A stretch of 64,000 bases of DNA from Corynebacterium glucuronolyticum DSM 44120 (GCF_030440595.1 NZ_CP047452.1:2232001-2296000), one strand, 5' to 3'. Counted from the first letter of the stretch, positions 1 through 8,675 are shown. Numbers and translations are program-made. Notes: generated from the sequence alone by a model not told the origin.

Positions 1-434
1 TCGGGGTTCTTGAACACCACGACGGCCACGGCGGCCAGTGCGATGCCGGGGATCGACATGATGATGTCCATGATGCGCATGATGATCTCGGACACCACCT
101 TGCCGGACACTGCGGCGATGGAGCCGAAGATCGCCCCGGCTAGCAGGGCAAGTCCCGTCGCGGCAAGCCCCACGGTGAGCGAGTAGCGGCCACCGTAGAG
201 GAGGCGGCTGAACACATCGCGGCCGAGGTTGTCGGTGCCGAACCAGAACTCACTCGACGGCGGCTGACCCTTCATATCGATGGCCGTGGGGTCGTGCGGC
301 GCGAGAAGCGGCGCAAAAATCGCGGACAGCGCGATGAGGGCGAGGATCACCAACGCAATCTTGGAACCTGTGCTCATCCGCTTGAGGCCCTGGAACTTGA
401 CGCCCGGGGCGGTAACTTTTTCCAGCTTTGTCAT
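1..434 (-). CDS. siaG: ABC transporter permease (DppC type), probable sialic acid importer subunit, partial
   Basis: This is the N-terminal part of the second inner-membrane permease of a peptide/nickel-type ABC importer; the rest lies beyond the left edge. About 144 codons are visible. A cytoplasmic N-terminus and a first membrane helix are followed by the periplasm-facing segment with the DppC-type FGTDNLGRDVFSRL motif and two further hydrophobic stretches. The ATG lies 4 bp after the stop of the upstream permease, so the two are co-transcribed and probably form a heterodimeric channel. The sialic acid assignment is inferred from the adjacent nanR-nanE-nanK genes and the known SiaEFGI system of C. 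glutamicum, which is of this transporter type. The ATPase gene is not in view. Confidence 0.75.
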   Translation of the reverse strand, partial: MTKLEKVTAPGVKFQGLKRMSTGSKIALVILALIALSAIFAPLLAPHDPTAIDMKGQPPSSEFWFGTDNLGRDVFSRLLYGGRYSLTVGLAATGLALLAGAIFGSIAAVSGKVVSEIIMRIMDIIMSIPGIALAAVAVVVFKNP

Positions 435-438
435 TTCA

Positions 439-1386
439 CTACACCGTCCTGATCCTCGGGTTGATGAGGATGTAGAGCAGGTCGACCACGATGTTCACGA
501 TGATGAACGCGATGGCGACCACAAGGGTTGCTCCCTGGACCACGGTGACCCAGTTCTGCGTGATGCCGTCGATGAGCACGCGGCCCATGCCCGGCAGGTT
601 GAAGATGATCTCGATGACGACGGCGCCACCCATGAGGTAGCCGACGCGCAGACCCAGCACCGTCACCGGGGTGATCAGCGCGTTGCGCAGCACGTTTCGG
701 CTGACAACGATGTGCTTGGGGATGCCGGCGCCGAGCGCCGTACGGACGTAGTCGTTATCCAGCTCCTCCACCATCGAGGTGCGCACGATGCGGGTCATCT
801 GGCCGATGACGGGCACAGCCAGGGCAAACGAGGGCAGGAGCATGCGTTGGAACCAGCCAGCCGGGTCATCGCCGAACGCGGGCAATGCGCCGGCGACCGG
901 CAGCTTGCCCATGAATACGAGGATGAGCAGGATGGCGAGCCAGAAGCTCGGGGTAGCCAGGCAGGCAATTGAGACGATGCGGATCACCTGGTCGGGCCAG
1001 CGGTCGCGGTAGAGGGCGGCCAGGACACCGAGCGGGAAGGAAAAGATGATGGCGATGAACAGGCCGATGAAGGTCAGTTGCATCGTAATGGGGAGGGCGG
1101 TGAAGACCTTGGCGGAAACGGAATCCTCGCCGACACCGTAGGTGCCGAGGTCACCCTGCAAGAGGCCAGCCACGTAGCTGCCGAATTGGACGATCCACGG
1201 ATCATTGAGCCCGTGGTTTTCACGGTAGGCCTCTAACGCCGCCGGCGTCGCGTTCTCCCCCAGTGCCGAGTACGCCGGGTCGATCGGCGAGAGACTCATG
1301 AGCACGAAGACGAGGAAGGTGACGCCCAGGATCATGAGCGGCAGGGCCACAAGTCGCCTCCCGATGAGGCGGATAAGTGTGTTCAC
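439..1386 (-). CDS. siaF: ABC transporter permease (DppB type), probable sialic acid importer subunit
   Basis: A 315-residue inner-membrane permease of the peptide/nickel ABC family. It starts with a membrane helix (about residues 10-30), has the family's GDLGTYGVG-like external segment near residue 80, four to five further helices, and the EAA-type loop for ATPase docking (DYVRTALGAGIPK, about 215-227). Length is normal for DppB. It follows the solute-binding gene after a 64-bp gap that contains a strong stem-loop, and is followed at once by the partner permease. Substrate is inferred from the nan gene context. A generic oligopeptide specificity cannot be excluded from sequence alone. Confidence 0.8.
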   Translation of the reverse strand: MNTLIRLIGRRLVALPLMILGVTFLVFVLMSLSPIDPAYSALGENATPAALEAYRENHGLNDPWIVQFGSYVAGLLQGDLGTYGVGEDSVSAKVFTALPITMQLTFIGLFIAIIFSFPLGVLAALYRDRWPDQVIRIVSIACLATPSFWLAILLILVFMGKLPVAGALPAFGDDPAGWFQRMLLPSFALAVPVIGQMTRIVRTSMVEELDNDYVRTALGAGIPKHIVVSRNVLRNALITPVTVLGLRVGYLMGGAVVIEIIFNLPGMGRVLIDGITQNWVTVVQGATLVVAIAFIIVNIVVDLLYILINPRIRTV

Positions 1387-1407
1387 CTGTGTTCTCCTTT
1401 ACACAAA

Positions 1408-1442
1408 AAGCGCCGCCGTTTTCACGTCAAAAGGCGGCGCTT
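1408..1442 (-). promoter_or_regulatory. Stem-loop between siaE and siaF (attenuator or RNA stabiliser)
   Basis: A perfect 10-bp G+C-rich inverted repeat (1408-1417 with 1433-1442) with a 15-base loop lies inside the operon, between the binding-protein stop and the permease start. There is only a short T-rich run after it in the direction of transcription. Such intercistronic hairpins commonly allow the binding protein to be made in excess over the permeases. That role is inferred. Confidence 0.6.
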
Positions 1443-1450
1443 CGTGGTTA

Positions 1451-3025
1451 CTACTTGGTGGAAACACCCAGGGCCCACAGGCCCGTGGTGCCGATCGGCG
1501 CGAAGCCGTTCAACTTGTCTGCGTTGTAACCGGTGATCATGGTGCGGTGGAACAGCGGGTACAGCGGAACCTCTTCAGAGATGAGATCCATTGCGTCGTT
1601 CCACTTGGCCTGCTGGGCCTCGCCCTCAAGCTGGGTGGACTCATCCATGAGTGCCTTCAGCTCGGCGAACTTTGCCGGGTCGGACTTCTGCCAGAAGGTG
1701 CGCTGCTTGGTCCAGACGTTGTCGCCGTACCACCAGTTGATGAGCAGTGCCGGGTCATTGCCGAACACGGACGGATCGCCGGGCGCCAGCGCCAGGTCGA
1801 AGGTCGGGTTCTCCACGTCGAGGTTGTTGGCGTACAGGGACGCAGATGCCTCGGACTGGATGGAGGTGGCAATGCCCACGGCCTCGAGATCGGACTTGAT
1901 CTGCGGTGCGAGATCAGAGATCCACGGGTGGTCGGTGGTGAGCAGGGTGACGGACAGGTCCTTCACACCCGCTTCCTCGAGGAGCGCCCTGGCCTTCTCC
2001 GGGTCGTGGGTGAACTGGTTGGCTGCTTTGTGGTAGTTCGGATGGCTCTCCGGCAGGAAGCTCGTGGCCGCCTTGGCCTTGCCGCTCATATTGTTCTGGA
2101 TGAGCTTGTCGGTGTCCACGGCGTAGAGGAAGGCCTGGCGGACCTTGGCGTTATCGAACGGAGCCTTGGATGTGTTGAAGAGGAGGAACGGGAGGTTAAA
2201 GCCGTCGACCTCGTCCACCTTCATGCCCGCTGCCTCGAGCATCTGGGCGTTGTCTGCGGGGACGGCCTCCATGATGTCGATGGTGCCGGACTGGGCGGCG
2301 GTGGTGCGGGCGGTGTCGTCCTTGATCACGTCCCAGACCATCTTGTCCGCCTTGGCCGCGTACTTCTCGTCACCGTTGTAGTGCTCGTTGGGCACGGCGG
2401 TGATCTTGGAATCCGTGATGGACTCGTACTTCCACGGGCCGGAGCCGATCGGCATCGACGTCATCTCGTCCTTGGTGGAGGCTGCTGGGATGATCTTCAC
2501 CGTGGCCAGACGCTTTTCGACGAGCGAGAAGGGGGTCTTCAGCTTAATCGTCACCGTAGTGTCGTCCTTGGCCTCCACGGAATCGATGAAGTCCAGGAAG
2601 GAGGCGTAAATGTTGCCCTCTGCGGCAGCGCGCTTGAAGGACTCCACAACATCAGCGGAGGTGACGGGCGTGCCGTCGGAGAACTTCGCGCCGTCACGCA
2701 GGGTGACCTCGTACTCGGTGTCGCTGATCTTAACAGGGGCATCCTTGGCCAGCGCGTTGCGGGTGCTGTAGTCGCTCATGTTGAGCTCGTACAAGCCCTC
2801 CACCACGTGCCAGTTGGTGCCCATAGCCAGCGCCGAGGAGGTGCTCGACGGGTCATAGTTGGTGGTCTCGTACGCCACACCCAGGTTGATTTCTCCACCC
2901 TGGGTAGATGTGGCGGTGTCCCCGCCGGCGGCAGATGAGGAAGTTTCAGAGGAACCGCCACAGGCGGTCAGCGTAAGGGCCAGTGAGGCAACGACTGCCA
3001 CGACGCCCTTCTTGAGATTCTTCAT
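1451..3025 (-). CDS. siaE: ABC transporter substrate-binding lipoprotein (SBP family 5), probable sialic acid binding protein
   Basis: A 524-residue extracellular solute-binding lipoprotein. The N-terminal signal ends in a lipobox (LTAC, Cys about residue 22), followed by a Ser/Gly/Thr-rich linker and the SBP_bac_5 fold, including the GTPVTSADVVESFKRA region typical of peptide/nickel binding proteins. A GAGAGGT ribosome site precedes the ATG. It heads the operon with the two permeases and diverges from the GntR regulator gene. A 15-bp perfect palindrome lies 63 bp upstream of its start. The family normally binds peptides; sialic acid is inferred because the adjacent genes degrade amino sugars and because C. 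glutamicum imports sialic acid with a transporter of this type. Confidence 0.8.
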   Translation of the reverse strand: MKNLKKGVVAVVASLALTLTACGGSSETSSSAAGGDTATSTQGGEINLGVAYETTNYDPSSTSSALAMGTNWHVVEGLYELNMSDYSTRNALAKDAPVKISDTEYEVTLRDGAKFSDGTPVTSADVVESFKRAAAEGNIYASFLDFIDSVEAKDDTTVTIKLKTPFSLVEKRLATVKIIPAASTKDEMTSMPIGSGPWKYESITDSKITAVPNEHYNGDEKYAAKADKMVWDVIKDDTARTTAAQSGTIDIMEAVPADNAQMLEAAGMKVDEVDGFNLPFLLFNTSKAPFDNAKVRQAFLYAVDTDKLIQNNMSGKAKAATSFLPESHPNYHKAANQFTHDPEKARALLEEAGVKDLSVTLLTTDHPWISDLAPQIKSDLEAVGIATSIQSEASASLYANNLDVENPTFDLALAPGDPSVFGNDPALLINWWYGDNVWTKQRTFWQKSDPAKFAELKALMDESTQLEGEAQQAKWNDAMDLISEEVPLYPLFHRTMITGYNADKLNGFAPIGTTGLWALGVSTK

Positions 3026-3087
3026 AGTGACCTCTCTGTATCAGGCCGGAATCTGTCCGGTCTGTTCGGATGGTTATACCCAGCATA

Positions 3088-3102
3088 AGATGTCAGACAT
3101 CT
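3088..3102. promoter_or_regulatory. Probable NanR operator upstream of siaE
   Basis: AGATGTCAGACATCT is a perfect 15-bp palindrome in the divergent siaE / nanR promoter region. Its TCAGACATC half recurs exactly at 5622-5630 between nanK and nagB. This fits a GntR-family dimer site. Binding by the adjacent regulator is inferred. Confidence 0.65.
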
Positions 3103-3177
3103 AAACACAAGAAGTTTCTAGAGTTCGGGGGTAGTTCGTTCGTCACACCCGCATATGACCAAGTTCACCCCATTGCC

Positions 3178-3192
3178 CGACATCAGATAAGG
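3178..3192. promoter_or_regulatory. Possible second NanR-like site upstream of nanR
   Basis: CGACATCAGATAAGG shares the ACATCAGA core with the site at 5617-5631 and lies about 50 bp before the regulator start, next to a TATAGT -10-like sequence (3201-3206). It is weaker than the siaE palindrome. An autoregulatory role is speculative. Confidence 0.35.
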
Positions 3193-3241
3193 ACATGGCC
3201 TATAGTATGACGTAGGCACTTTTTTGAGACAGGAGAAAACC

Positions 3242-4048
3242 ATGGCGAAAACGTCCAAGTCACCGAAGGACAGACCCTCCCTCCGTCCCATGACAGGCGG
3301 GGCAGACAGAAAGCTCACGCACTCCCCCACGCGCAAGCACGGGCGGAGCTATGAGACCATGGCCGCCATCAAGGACTACATCTTGCAGAACAACCTGCAG
3401 CCCGGCGATCCGCTCCCCACCGAGGCCTCCATCTGTGAGGACCTGGGGGTATCCCGCTCGAGCGTGCGCGAGGCGATCTCCAACCTCACGGCGCTGGACA
3501 TCGTCGAGGTCCGGCACGGCTACGGCACCTTTGTCGCCAACGCCTCCATGGAACCCATGGTGGAACTCCTCGTCTTCCGCGGCCTTCTGAACCCGGGATC
3601 CGACTACCGCGTCCTCATCGAAATTGTCGAGGTGCGCCAGGCCCTCGACCTTGCCTTTGCCCCCGCCGTCGTTCGCGCCTGGAAAGGCAAGCGCTCGGCT
3701 GCCCTCCACAAGGTGGTGGAGAAGATGGAGGAAATCGCCGCCCGCGGAGACTCCTTCCCCGAAGAGGACAAGTACTTCCACACCAAACTGTTGAGCCCCC
3801 TCGATAACCAGCTGTTCCGCCAGCTCACCGAAGCATTTTGGGACGTGCACACGGCCATCCAGCCGATGCTGCAAGTCGCCACGGCGAAGGACATCCTCCT
3901 CACCGCCTCCGCCCACGGCGATATCCTCGCCGCCGCCGAGGAGGGGAACCTGGAGAAGTACAAGGAAGCTGTGTTCTCCCATTACGCGCCCCTGCTGCGC
4001 AACCTCGACGAGGCACGCAACAAGGCGCGTGGGCTTGAGATTAGCTAA
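3242..4048 (+). CDS. nanR: GntR family (FadR subfamily) transcriptional regulator, probable NanR
   Basis: A 268-residue GntR regulator. A basic N-terminal extension of about 35 residues precedes the winged helix (LQPGDPLPTEASICEDLG and SRSSVREAIS, about residues 50-80), followed by an all-helical FadR-C-type effector domain. The ATG at 3242 was chosen because AGGAG lies at 3231-3235; an upstream TTG has no ribosome site. The gene diverges from siaEFG and converges with nanE, their 3' ends overlapping by 8 bp. C. glutamicum has a GntR repressor (NanR) in the same position controlling sialic acid genes. The symbol rests on that synteny and on the repeated palindromes nearby. Confidence 0.8.
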   Translation: MAKTSKSPKDRPSLRPMTGGADRKLTHSPTRKHGRSYETMAAIKDYILQNNLQPGDPLPTEASICEDLGVSRSSVREAISNLTALDIVEVRHGYGTFVANASMEPMVELLVFRGLLNPGSDYRVLIEIVEVRQALDLAFAPAVVRAWKGKRSAALHKVVEKMEEIAARGDSFPEEDKYFHTKLLSPLDNQLFRQLTEAFWDVHTAIQPMLQVATAKDILLTASAHGDILAAAEEGNLEKYKEAVFSHYAPLLRNLDEARNKARGLEIS

Positions 4049-4712
4049 TCGCCTCCACGAACCAGGACGTAATCGAGGTCGGGTGGGTGATCGCGGTGCC
4101 CACCACGATGGTGTCCGCACCGGCGTCGAGGGCCGCTTTCGCATCCGCGCCCGAGTGGATCCGGCCCTCACAGATAAGCGGAACGTCGGGGTAGGTGTCG
4201 TGCATCTCACGCAGCAGCTCGAGGTCCGGCCCCTCCGTCTTCGGCCGCGCCTCCGTGTAGCCCGCCAGGGTAGTGGAAATGACATCGACGCCTGCGTCCA
4301 CCGCCTGACGTGCGGATTCCATGCAGTCGCAATCGGCCATGATGAGCACGTCTGGACGCGCCTCACGCAACTTGTGCACGGTCTCCGGGAAGGTGAGGCC
4401 ATCGGGGCGGGGCCGCGTCGTCGCGTCGAGCGCGACCACGTCCGCGCCGGCATCGGCGACGGCGATACACAGCTCCAGCGTGGGGGTGATGTACACGCCC
4501 TCGTAGCCCTCTTTCACCAGACCGATGATGGGGACGTCGACACGCGTGCGCGCCTCCTTAATGTCCTCCAGTCCTTGCAGACGAACGCCCGCGGCCCCTC
4601 CCTCGACCACAGCCTCCGCCACCTGCGCCATCGTGTCCGGGTGCCGCATCGGCTCCCCCGGGTACGCCTGGCAGGAGACGACGAGCTTGCCCTGCAGATC
4701 ACTGAACTTCAT
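4041..4712 (-). CDS. nanE: N-acetylmannosamine-6-phosphate 2-epimerase
   Basis: A 223-residue cytoplasmic TIM-barrel enzyme that converts ManNAc-6-P to GlcNAc-6-P. The N-terminus VVSCQAYPGEPM and the barrel strands ending in IIGLVKEGYEG, ALDATTRPRPDG, MADCDCMES and the phosphate-binding VVGTAIT are characteristic of NanE. The start is placed at the ATG at 4712, preceded by AAAGG, rather than further upstream inside nanK. The first codons overlap the end of nanK by 14 bp, which shows translational coupling. It supplies the step between nanK and nagA in sialic acid breakdown. Confidence 0.92.
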   Translation of the reverse strand: MKFSDLQGKLVVSCQAYPGEPMRHPDTMAQVAEAVVEGGAAGVRLQGLEDIKEARTRVDVPIIGLVKEGYEGVYITPTLELCIAVADAGADVVALDATTRPRPDGLTFPETVHKLREARPDVLIMADCDCMESARQAVDAGVDVISTTLAGYTEARPKTEGPDLELLREMHDTYPDVPLICEGRIHSGADAKAALDAGADTIVVGTAITHPTSITSWFVEAIS

Positions 4713-5589
4713 AATTTTTCCTTTCGCTAACCCACGCGGCAGCTCCGACGAGTGCCGCGTTTTCCAACGTTCCACTGACAATGGGCGTGTCCTGCAACAG
4801 CTCCATGCACGACGCGTCGAAGCCCTCCCTAAACGCCTGTTCCCAGACCTTTCCCGCCTTCATGACAGATCCCGCCGTGACCACGAGCCCCGGATCGAAG
4901 ACGTTGACGAGCCCGCCGATGAGTCGCCCGAAGGTGCGCCCGGCAGTGGCGAGAATCTCCCGCGCTACGGCGCTATCCTCCTGCGAGATATCCCTTCCGG
5001 TAAGGTGCATCCCCACCCGTTCCTCGTAGGCCCGCTCGATACCGAAACCGCTGGCTATCGCCTCCGCGTGGCCATCCCTCCCGCACGTGCAGGCGACGCC
5101 TTCGGCGCCGTGGGAATCAACGTGGCCGACGTGGCCTGCCGCGAAGTGGGCACCGAGCAGGAGCCGCCCGTTGAGGATCACGCCACCGCCGATACCGGTG
5201 CCCGGCGCGACGAGCAGCATGGACTCGTGCCCTCGCCCCACTCCGTGGAGGTATTCGCCAAGGGCGTGCGCCTGGACGTCGTTAAGCACGGAGACCTCAG
5301 CCCCGAGCCGGGCCGAAAGCCCCCCGGCGACGTCTGTCCCCTTCCAGCCGGTGAGCTGGCTTGTAGCGAACTGCACCGTCCCTTTAAACGGATCGATGAG
5401 ACCGGCGGAGGAGACCCCGATGGGGCCGTGACCCAGCTGGGCAGCAAGGCCTGCTGCGGCATCGAGGATTTTCTCCGGCCCCTGTGTGGCGGGGGTCGGG
5501 GTGGTGATGATGTTCTCGGCTACGCCGTCGGTCACCCTGGCGGCCGCGATCTTCGTGCCGCCGATGTCCAGCCCAATTACTGTTGCCAT
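4699..5589 (-). CDS. nanK: ROK family kinase, probable N-acetylmannosamine kinase
   Basis: A 296-residue ROK-family sugar kinase. The N-terminal ATP-binding motif (IGLDIGGTKIAAARV) is followed by the sugar-binding GHVGHVDSHG segment and the zinc motif CTCGRDGHAE. The start is ATG 5589 with a normal domain start; longer frames would add unrelated sequence. It lies directly before nanE with overlap, diverges from nagB, and probably phosphorylates N-acetylmannosamine. Glucokinase activity cannot be excluded from the fold, but the operon partner points to ManNAc. Confidence 0.85.
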   Translation of the reverse strand: MATVIGLDIGGTKIAAARVTDGVAENIITTPTPATQGPEKILDAAAGLAAQLGHGPIGVSSAGLIDPFKGTVQFATSQLTGWKGTDVAGGLSARLGAEVSVLNDVQAHALGEYLHGVGRGHESMLLVAPGTGIGGGVILNGRLLLGAHFAAGHVGHVDSHGAEGVACTCGRDGHAEAIASGFGIERAYEERVGMHLTGRDISQEDSAVAREILATAGRTFGRLIGGLVNVFDPGLVVTAGSVMKAGKVWEQAFREGFDASCMELLQDTPIVSGTLENAALVGAAAWVSERKNYEVQ

Positions 5590-5616
5590 TTTGTTCCTTT
5601 TACTTGTAAAAACAGC

Positions 5617-5631
5617 TAACATCAGACATCG
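5617..5631. promoter_or_regulatory. Probable NanR operator between nanK and nagB
   Basis: TAACATCAGACATCG matches 10 of 15 positions of the palindrome upstream of siaE, with TCAGACATC identical. It sits in the 76-bp divergent promoter region of nanKE and nagB, where one bound dimer could control both. Inferred, not shown. Confidence 0.55.
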
Positions 5632-5665
5632 TAAGAGTATCAGATTCCTACCACAAGGACGGAAC

Positions 5666-6451
5666 ATGGAAGTCGTTATTTGCTCACACCCAGACCACAT
5701 CGGACCCATCGCCGCCGACTACATCGAAAGTCTGATCTCCACAAAGCCCGCTGCCGTTCTCGGCGTGGCCACCGGCTCCAGCCCACTCGGGCTCTATGAG
5801 GAGCTTGGGAAACGTGTTGCCGCAGGCAAGCTATCCCTTTCCCGGGCGCGCGCCTTCATGCTGGACGAGTATGTCGGACTCCCTGCGGACCACCCTGAGC
5901 GCTACCGCACGTTCATCGAACGGCACTTTGTTGAACCCACTGATATCCCCTCCACCAGTGTTTTCGGCCCCGACGGCGCCGCAGAGGATATGGAGGCAGC
6001 GTGCGCGGCCTATGAGGAATCCATCCACAAGGCCGGCGGAATCGACCTGCAGATCCTCGGCGTGGGCACCGACGGCCACATCGCCTTCAACGAGCCCGGA
6101 TCATCATTGGCATCGCGGACGCGGCTGAAATCCCTCATGGAGCAGACCCGAAAGGATAACGCCCGCTTCTTTGACGATGACATCGACCAGGTCCCGCACC
6201 ACTGCGTCACCCAGGGCGTGGGCACCATCCTGGAGGCTCGCCACCTGGTGCTTTTAGCAAGCGGAAAGGGCAAAGCCGAGGCTATCAAGGGCGTGGTGGA
6301 AGGGCCCGTGTCTGCGGTGTGCACCGGCTCGGCGCTCCAGCTGCACCCCACGGCCACCGTCATCATCGACGAGGAGGCCGCATCCCTTCTGACGTACGCC
6401 TCGTACTACCGCTTCGCCTACGAGAACAAGCCCGAGTGGCAGCGGGTATAG
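5666..6451 (+). CDS. nagB: Glucosamine-6-phosphate deaminase
   Basis: A 261-residue cytoplasmic enzyme that converts glucosamine-6-P to fructose-6-P and ammonia. Diagnostic motifs are the N-terminal phosphate loop (LGVATGSSPLGLYEEL), FMLDEYVGL with the catalytic Asp, and GVGTDGHIAFNEPG with the catalytic His. Length matches the single-domain family. It diverges from nanK and is the last step linking sialic acid and amino sugars to glycolysis. nagA lies on the other strand about 1 kb further on. Confidence 0.95.
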   Translation: MEVVICSHPDHIGPIAADYIESLISTKPAAVLGVATGSSPLGLYEELGKRVAAGKLSLSRARAFMLDEYVGLPADHPERYRTFIERHFVEPTDIPSTSVFGPDGAAEDMEAACAAYEESIHKAGGIDLQILGVGTDGHIAFNEPGSSLASRTRLKSLMEQTRKDNARFFDDDIDQVPHHCVTQGVGTILEARHLVLLASGKGKAEAIKGVVEGPVSAVCTGSALQLHPTATVIIDEEAASLLTYASYYRFAYENKPEWQRV

Positions 6452-6537
6452 GAGGCTAGGCGGGGAGATCTCCAAAACTCGGCCGAATTTGTTTTGCCGC
6501 TCGCGCCCACCTGGGGCGATGCACGTGCGTATCGTAC

Positions 6538-6549
6538 ACTCGGCCGAGT
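6538..6549. promoter_or_regulatory. 12-bp palindrome upstream of the interrupted nuclease-like gene
   Basis: ACTCGGCCGAGT is a perfect palindrome in the short region between nagB and the interrupted ORF. A related ACTCGGCCGAAT lies 60 bp upstream at 6478-6489. It may be an operator or a short terminator stem; no regulator can be named. Confidence 0.3.
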
Positions 6550-6598
6550 ATTGGAGGTGCGCTGGCGCGCTTGTCATGCCCATGCCATAATTCGGGGC

Positions 6599-7516
6599 AT
6601 GCAACCGGGGGAAAATCTCATTTGTGTGCAGTCGCTGACCACTCACCAGAAGAAGTCCATTTACAAGCTCCACAGGGAACGGGTGCTCACGAAGCTGGCC
6701 AGGGGCGTGTACTAGCCCACGAACGATTATTCGGATCATCCGTTCCGCACGCGGTTTTGGTTGAGGAGCCTGGCCTGCGGAATCGAAGGACGAACTCTTG
6801 TCGACCGCTCAGCGGGCTGCCTGCTGAAACTCCCCGTCCTGTTCAACGGGAACTGCCCGGTCGAGATCATGGGGTACGGCAGGCGAGACGGGCTCGTCCT
6901 GCGCAGGCTGCCTCCAGATGACGTTGTTGTCGCCACTATCTTTGGGCACGAGGTGAGGATCACCTCCCCGGCCATGACGGTGGTAGACAACGCGCGCTGG
7001 CACAGCGCCGGGGAAGCTATCCGCGTGGGCGACGAGGTGGTGCGAGAAGGGCGGGCCACACAGGCGGATATTGAGCGCTGCATGCGACTGCGGGGGCACA
7101 GAAGCGGGGCAGAAAAGGCACGCCACGCGCTGAACCTGATCAACGGCCGTGCAGCGAGTCCACGGGAAAGCGACGTGAGAGTGACGCTGTGGGAAAACGG
7201 ATTCCGACCGCCCAAGCAACAGGTGGAAATAGTAGACGTGTGTGGGGCTTTATCGGCAGGGTTGACTTCTTTTTACCCGGAGCGATCGATCGCCATCGAG
7301 TACGACGGCAGGGACAAGACCAGGGGAATCTACGGGGGTGATCCGTATCGAGCGATCAATAAGGAACGCGATCGAGAACGCAGGCTCATCTCGGAGGGGG
7401 TTAACCCCCTCCGAGTGACGAATGAGTCGTTTGTGTCGAGGATCTGGTTGACCGAGCTGGCCAGGGTGTGGCACCTGCGGGGCGCGTTCCCAGCCAGCCA
7501 GTGGCGCAGCGCCTAG
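6599..7516 (+). pseudogene. Nuclease-like (PD-(D/E)XK / DUF559-type) protein interrupted by an in-frame amber codon
   Basis: One continuous reading frame of 305 codons is broken only by a TAG at 6713-6715 (codon 39). The first part encodes 38 residues ending in LTKLARGVY, which resembles the N-terminal helix-turn-helix end of AbiEi-like proteins. The rest continues in the same frame with a C-terminal segment (SIAIEYDGRDKTRG) resembling the catalytic strand of Vsr/DUF559-type nucleases. A second gene of this family, intact, lies at 17159-18007 and shares the EYDG segment and the ARWH region. The frame could alternatively restart at a later codon (ATG 6761), giving a shorter protein. Its 3' end overlaps nagA by 4 bp in convergent orientation. 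The nuclease function is a fold-based guess. Confidence 0.6.
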
Positions 7517-8637
7517 AAGCTCGTGTGAATCTGCGTGGGGAGGTAGGTCTCCGGGTCGAGGACGAGGAAGTCGGCAGGGAAGCCTGCTTCCAGGCGGCCG
7601 TAGGAATCCTCGAGGTTGATGGCGGCTGCCGGGTGGGAGGTGGCGGCAGCGACGGCGACATCCAGGGGGACCCCGACCTCGGTGATGGCGCGGGCGACGG
7701 CGCGATCCATGGTGAGGGTAGAACCGGCGATGTTTCCGCCGTCGACAAGCCGGGCGATGGAGTCTTTCACCTCGACGTCGAGCTCACCGAGGAGGTAGTG
7801 ACCGTCGGGGGAATTCGTGGCGGCCATCGCATCGGTGACGAGGACCATTCGCTCAGCGGCCTCCTCGAAGAGGCTGCGCACGACGGCGGGATGGACGTGG
7901 ACACCGTCGTTGATGACCTCGATCCACACCCGCGGGTCACGCAGCGCCGCAATGACAGGCCCCGGCGCGCGGTGATGGATCGACGGCATCGCGTTGAAGG
8001 CGTGCGTGAGGATGCGGGCGCCGCGGTCGAAGGCCTCGCGGGCGGTGTCATAGTCGCATTCGGTGTGGCCGACGGCGGGGACGGCACCGTTCTCGGCGAA
8101 GGTGGCGATGGCGTCGAGCCCGTGGGCGCGCTCGGGGGCAATGGTGATTTGGCGAATCAGGCCGTCTGCGGCGTCGAGAAGCGTGGAGACCACGGCGGGT
8201 TCCGGATCGATGAGCAGCGCGGCATCGTGGGCCCCCTTGCGGGACTCGGCGAGGAATGGGCCCTCCGGGTGAACACCGAGGAGCCACGGGTCGGTGATCT
8301 CGCGGGCACCATGGAGGAGCTCAACCAGGCGGGGCACGGAGGCGGTGACGAAGCTCATCACGCCGCGGGTGGTGCCGTGGGAGAGGTGCCCCTCCTTCAC
8401 TGCAGCAAACTCAGAGGCACCCACGTCGTAGGAGGTGGCGTTGGCGCCGTGGCAGTGGATATCGATATAGCCCGGGGTGATGACGGCATCCCCGCACTCG
8501 GTGATCTCGCTGCCCTGCGGTGCCTCGTTGGCGATGCCGACGACGGTGGCATCGCGCACCACCAGGTAGGCATCTGTGTGGGTCCCGCCGATGGTTCCAT
8601 CGACGATGGTCGCGGCGTGAAAAGCTGAGGTTGTCAT
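7513..8637 (-). CDS. nagA: N-acetylglucosamine-6-phosphate deacetylase
   Basis: A 374-residue amidohydrolase that removes the acetyl group from GlcNAc-6-P. Metal-binding and catalytic motifs are visible in order: GYIDIHCHG, GVHPEGPFL, VGHTECDY, INDGVHVHP and LVTDAMAAT. The start is ATG 8637, since the upstream codons have no ribosome site and run into the promoter of the divergent SDR gene. It feeds nagB. It is separated from nagB by the interrupted nuclease-like ORF, so it is transcribed on its own from the opposite strand. Confidence 0.93.
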   Translation of the reverse strand: MTTSAFHAATIVDGTIGGTHTDAYLVVRDATVVGIANEAPQGSEITECGDAVITPGYIDIHCHGANATSYDVGASEFAAVKEGHLSHGTTRGVMSFVTASVPRLVELLHGAREITDPWLLGVHPEGPFLAESRKGAHDAALLIDPEPAVVSTLLDAADGLIRQITIAPERAHGLDAIATFAENGAVPAVGHTECDYDTAREAFDRGARILTHAFNAMPSIHHRAPGPVIAALRDPRVWIEVINDGVHVHPAVVRSLFEEAAERMVLVTDAMAATNSPDGHYLLGELDVEVKDSIARLVDGGNIAGSTLTMDRAVARAITEVGVPLDVAVAAATSHPAAAINLEDSYGRLEAGFPADFLVLDPETYLPTQIHTSF

Positions 8638-8675
8638 ACGTCCTAGAGTACAACGCGCCACTGTAAGCTGGAACC

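Noticed and set aside
1298..2938. A 546-codon open frame on the plus strand
   Set aside because: Antisense to the siaE binding protein and permease; no recognisable domain.
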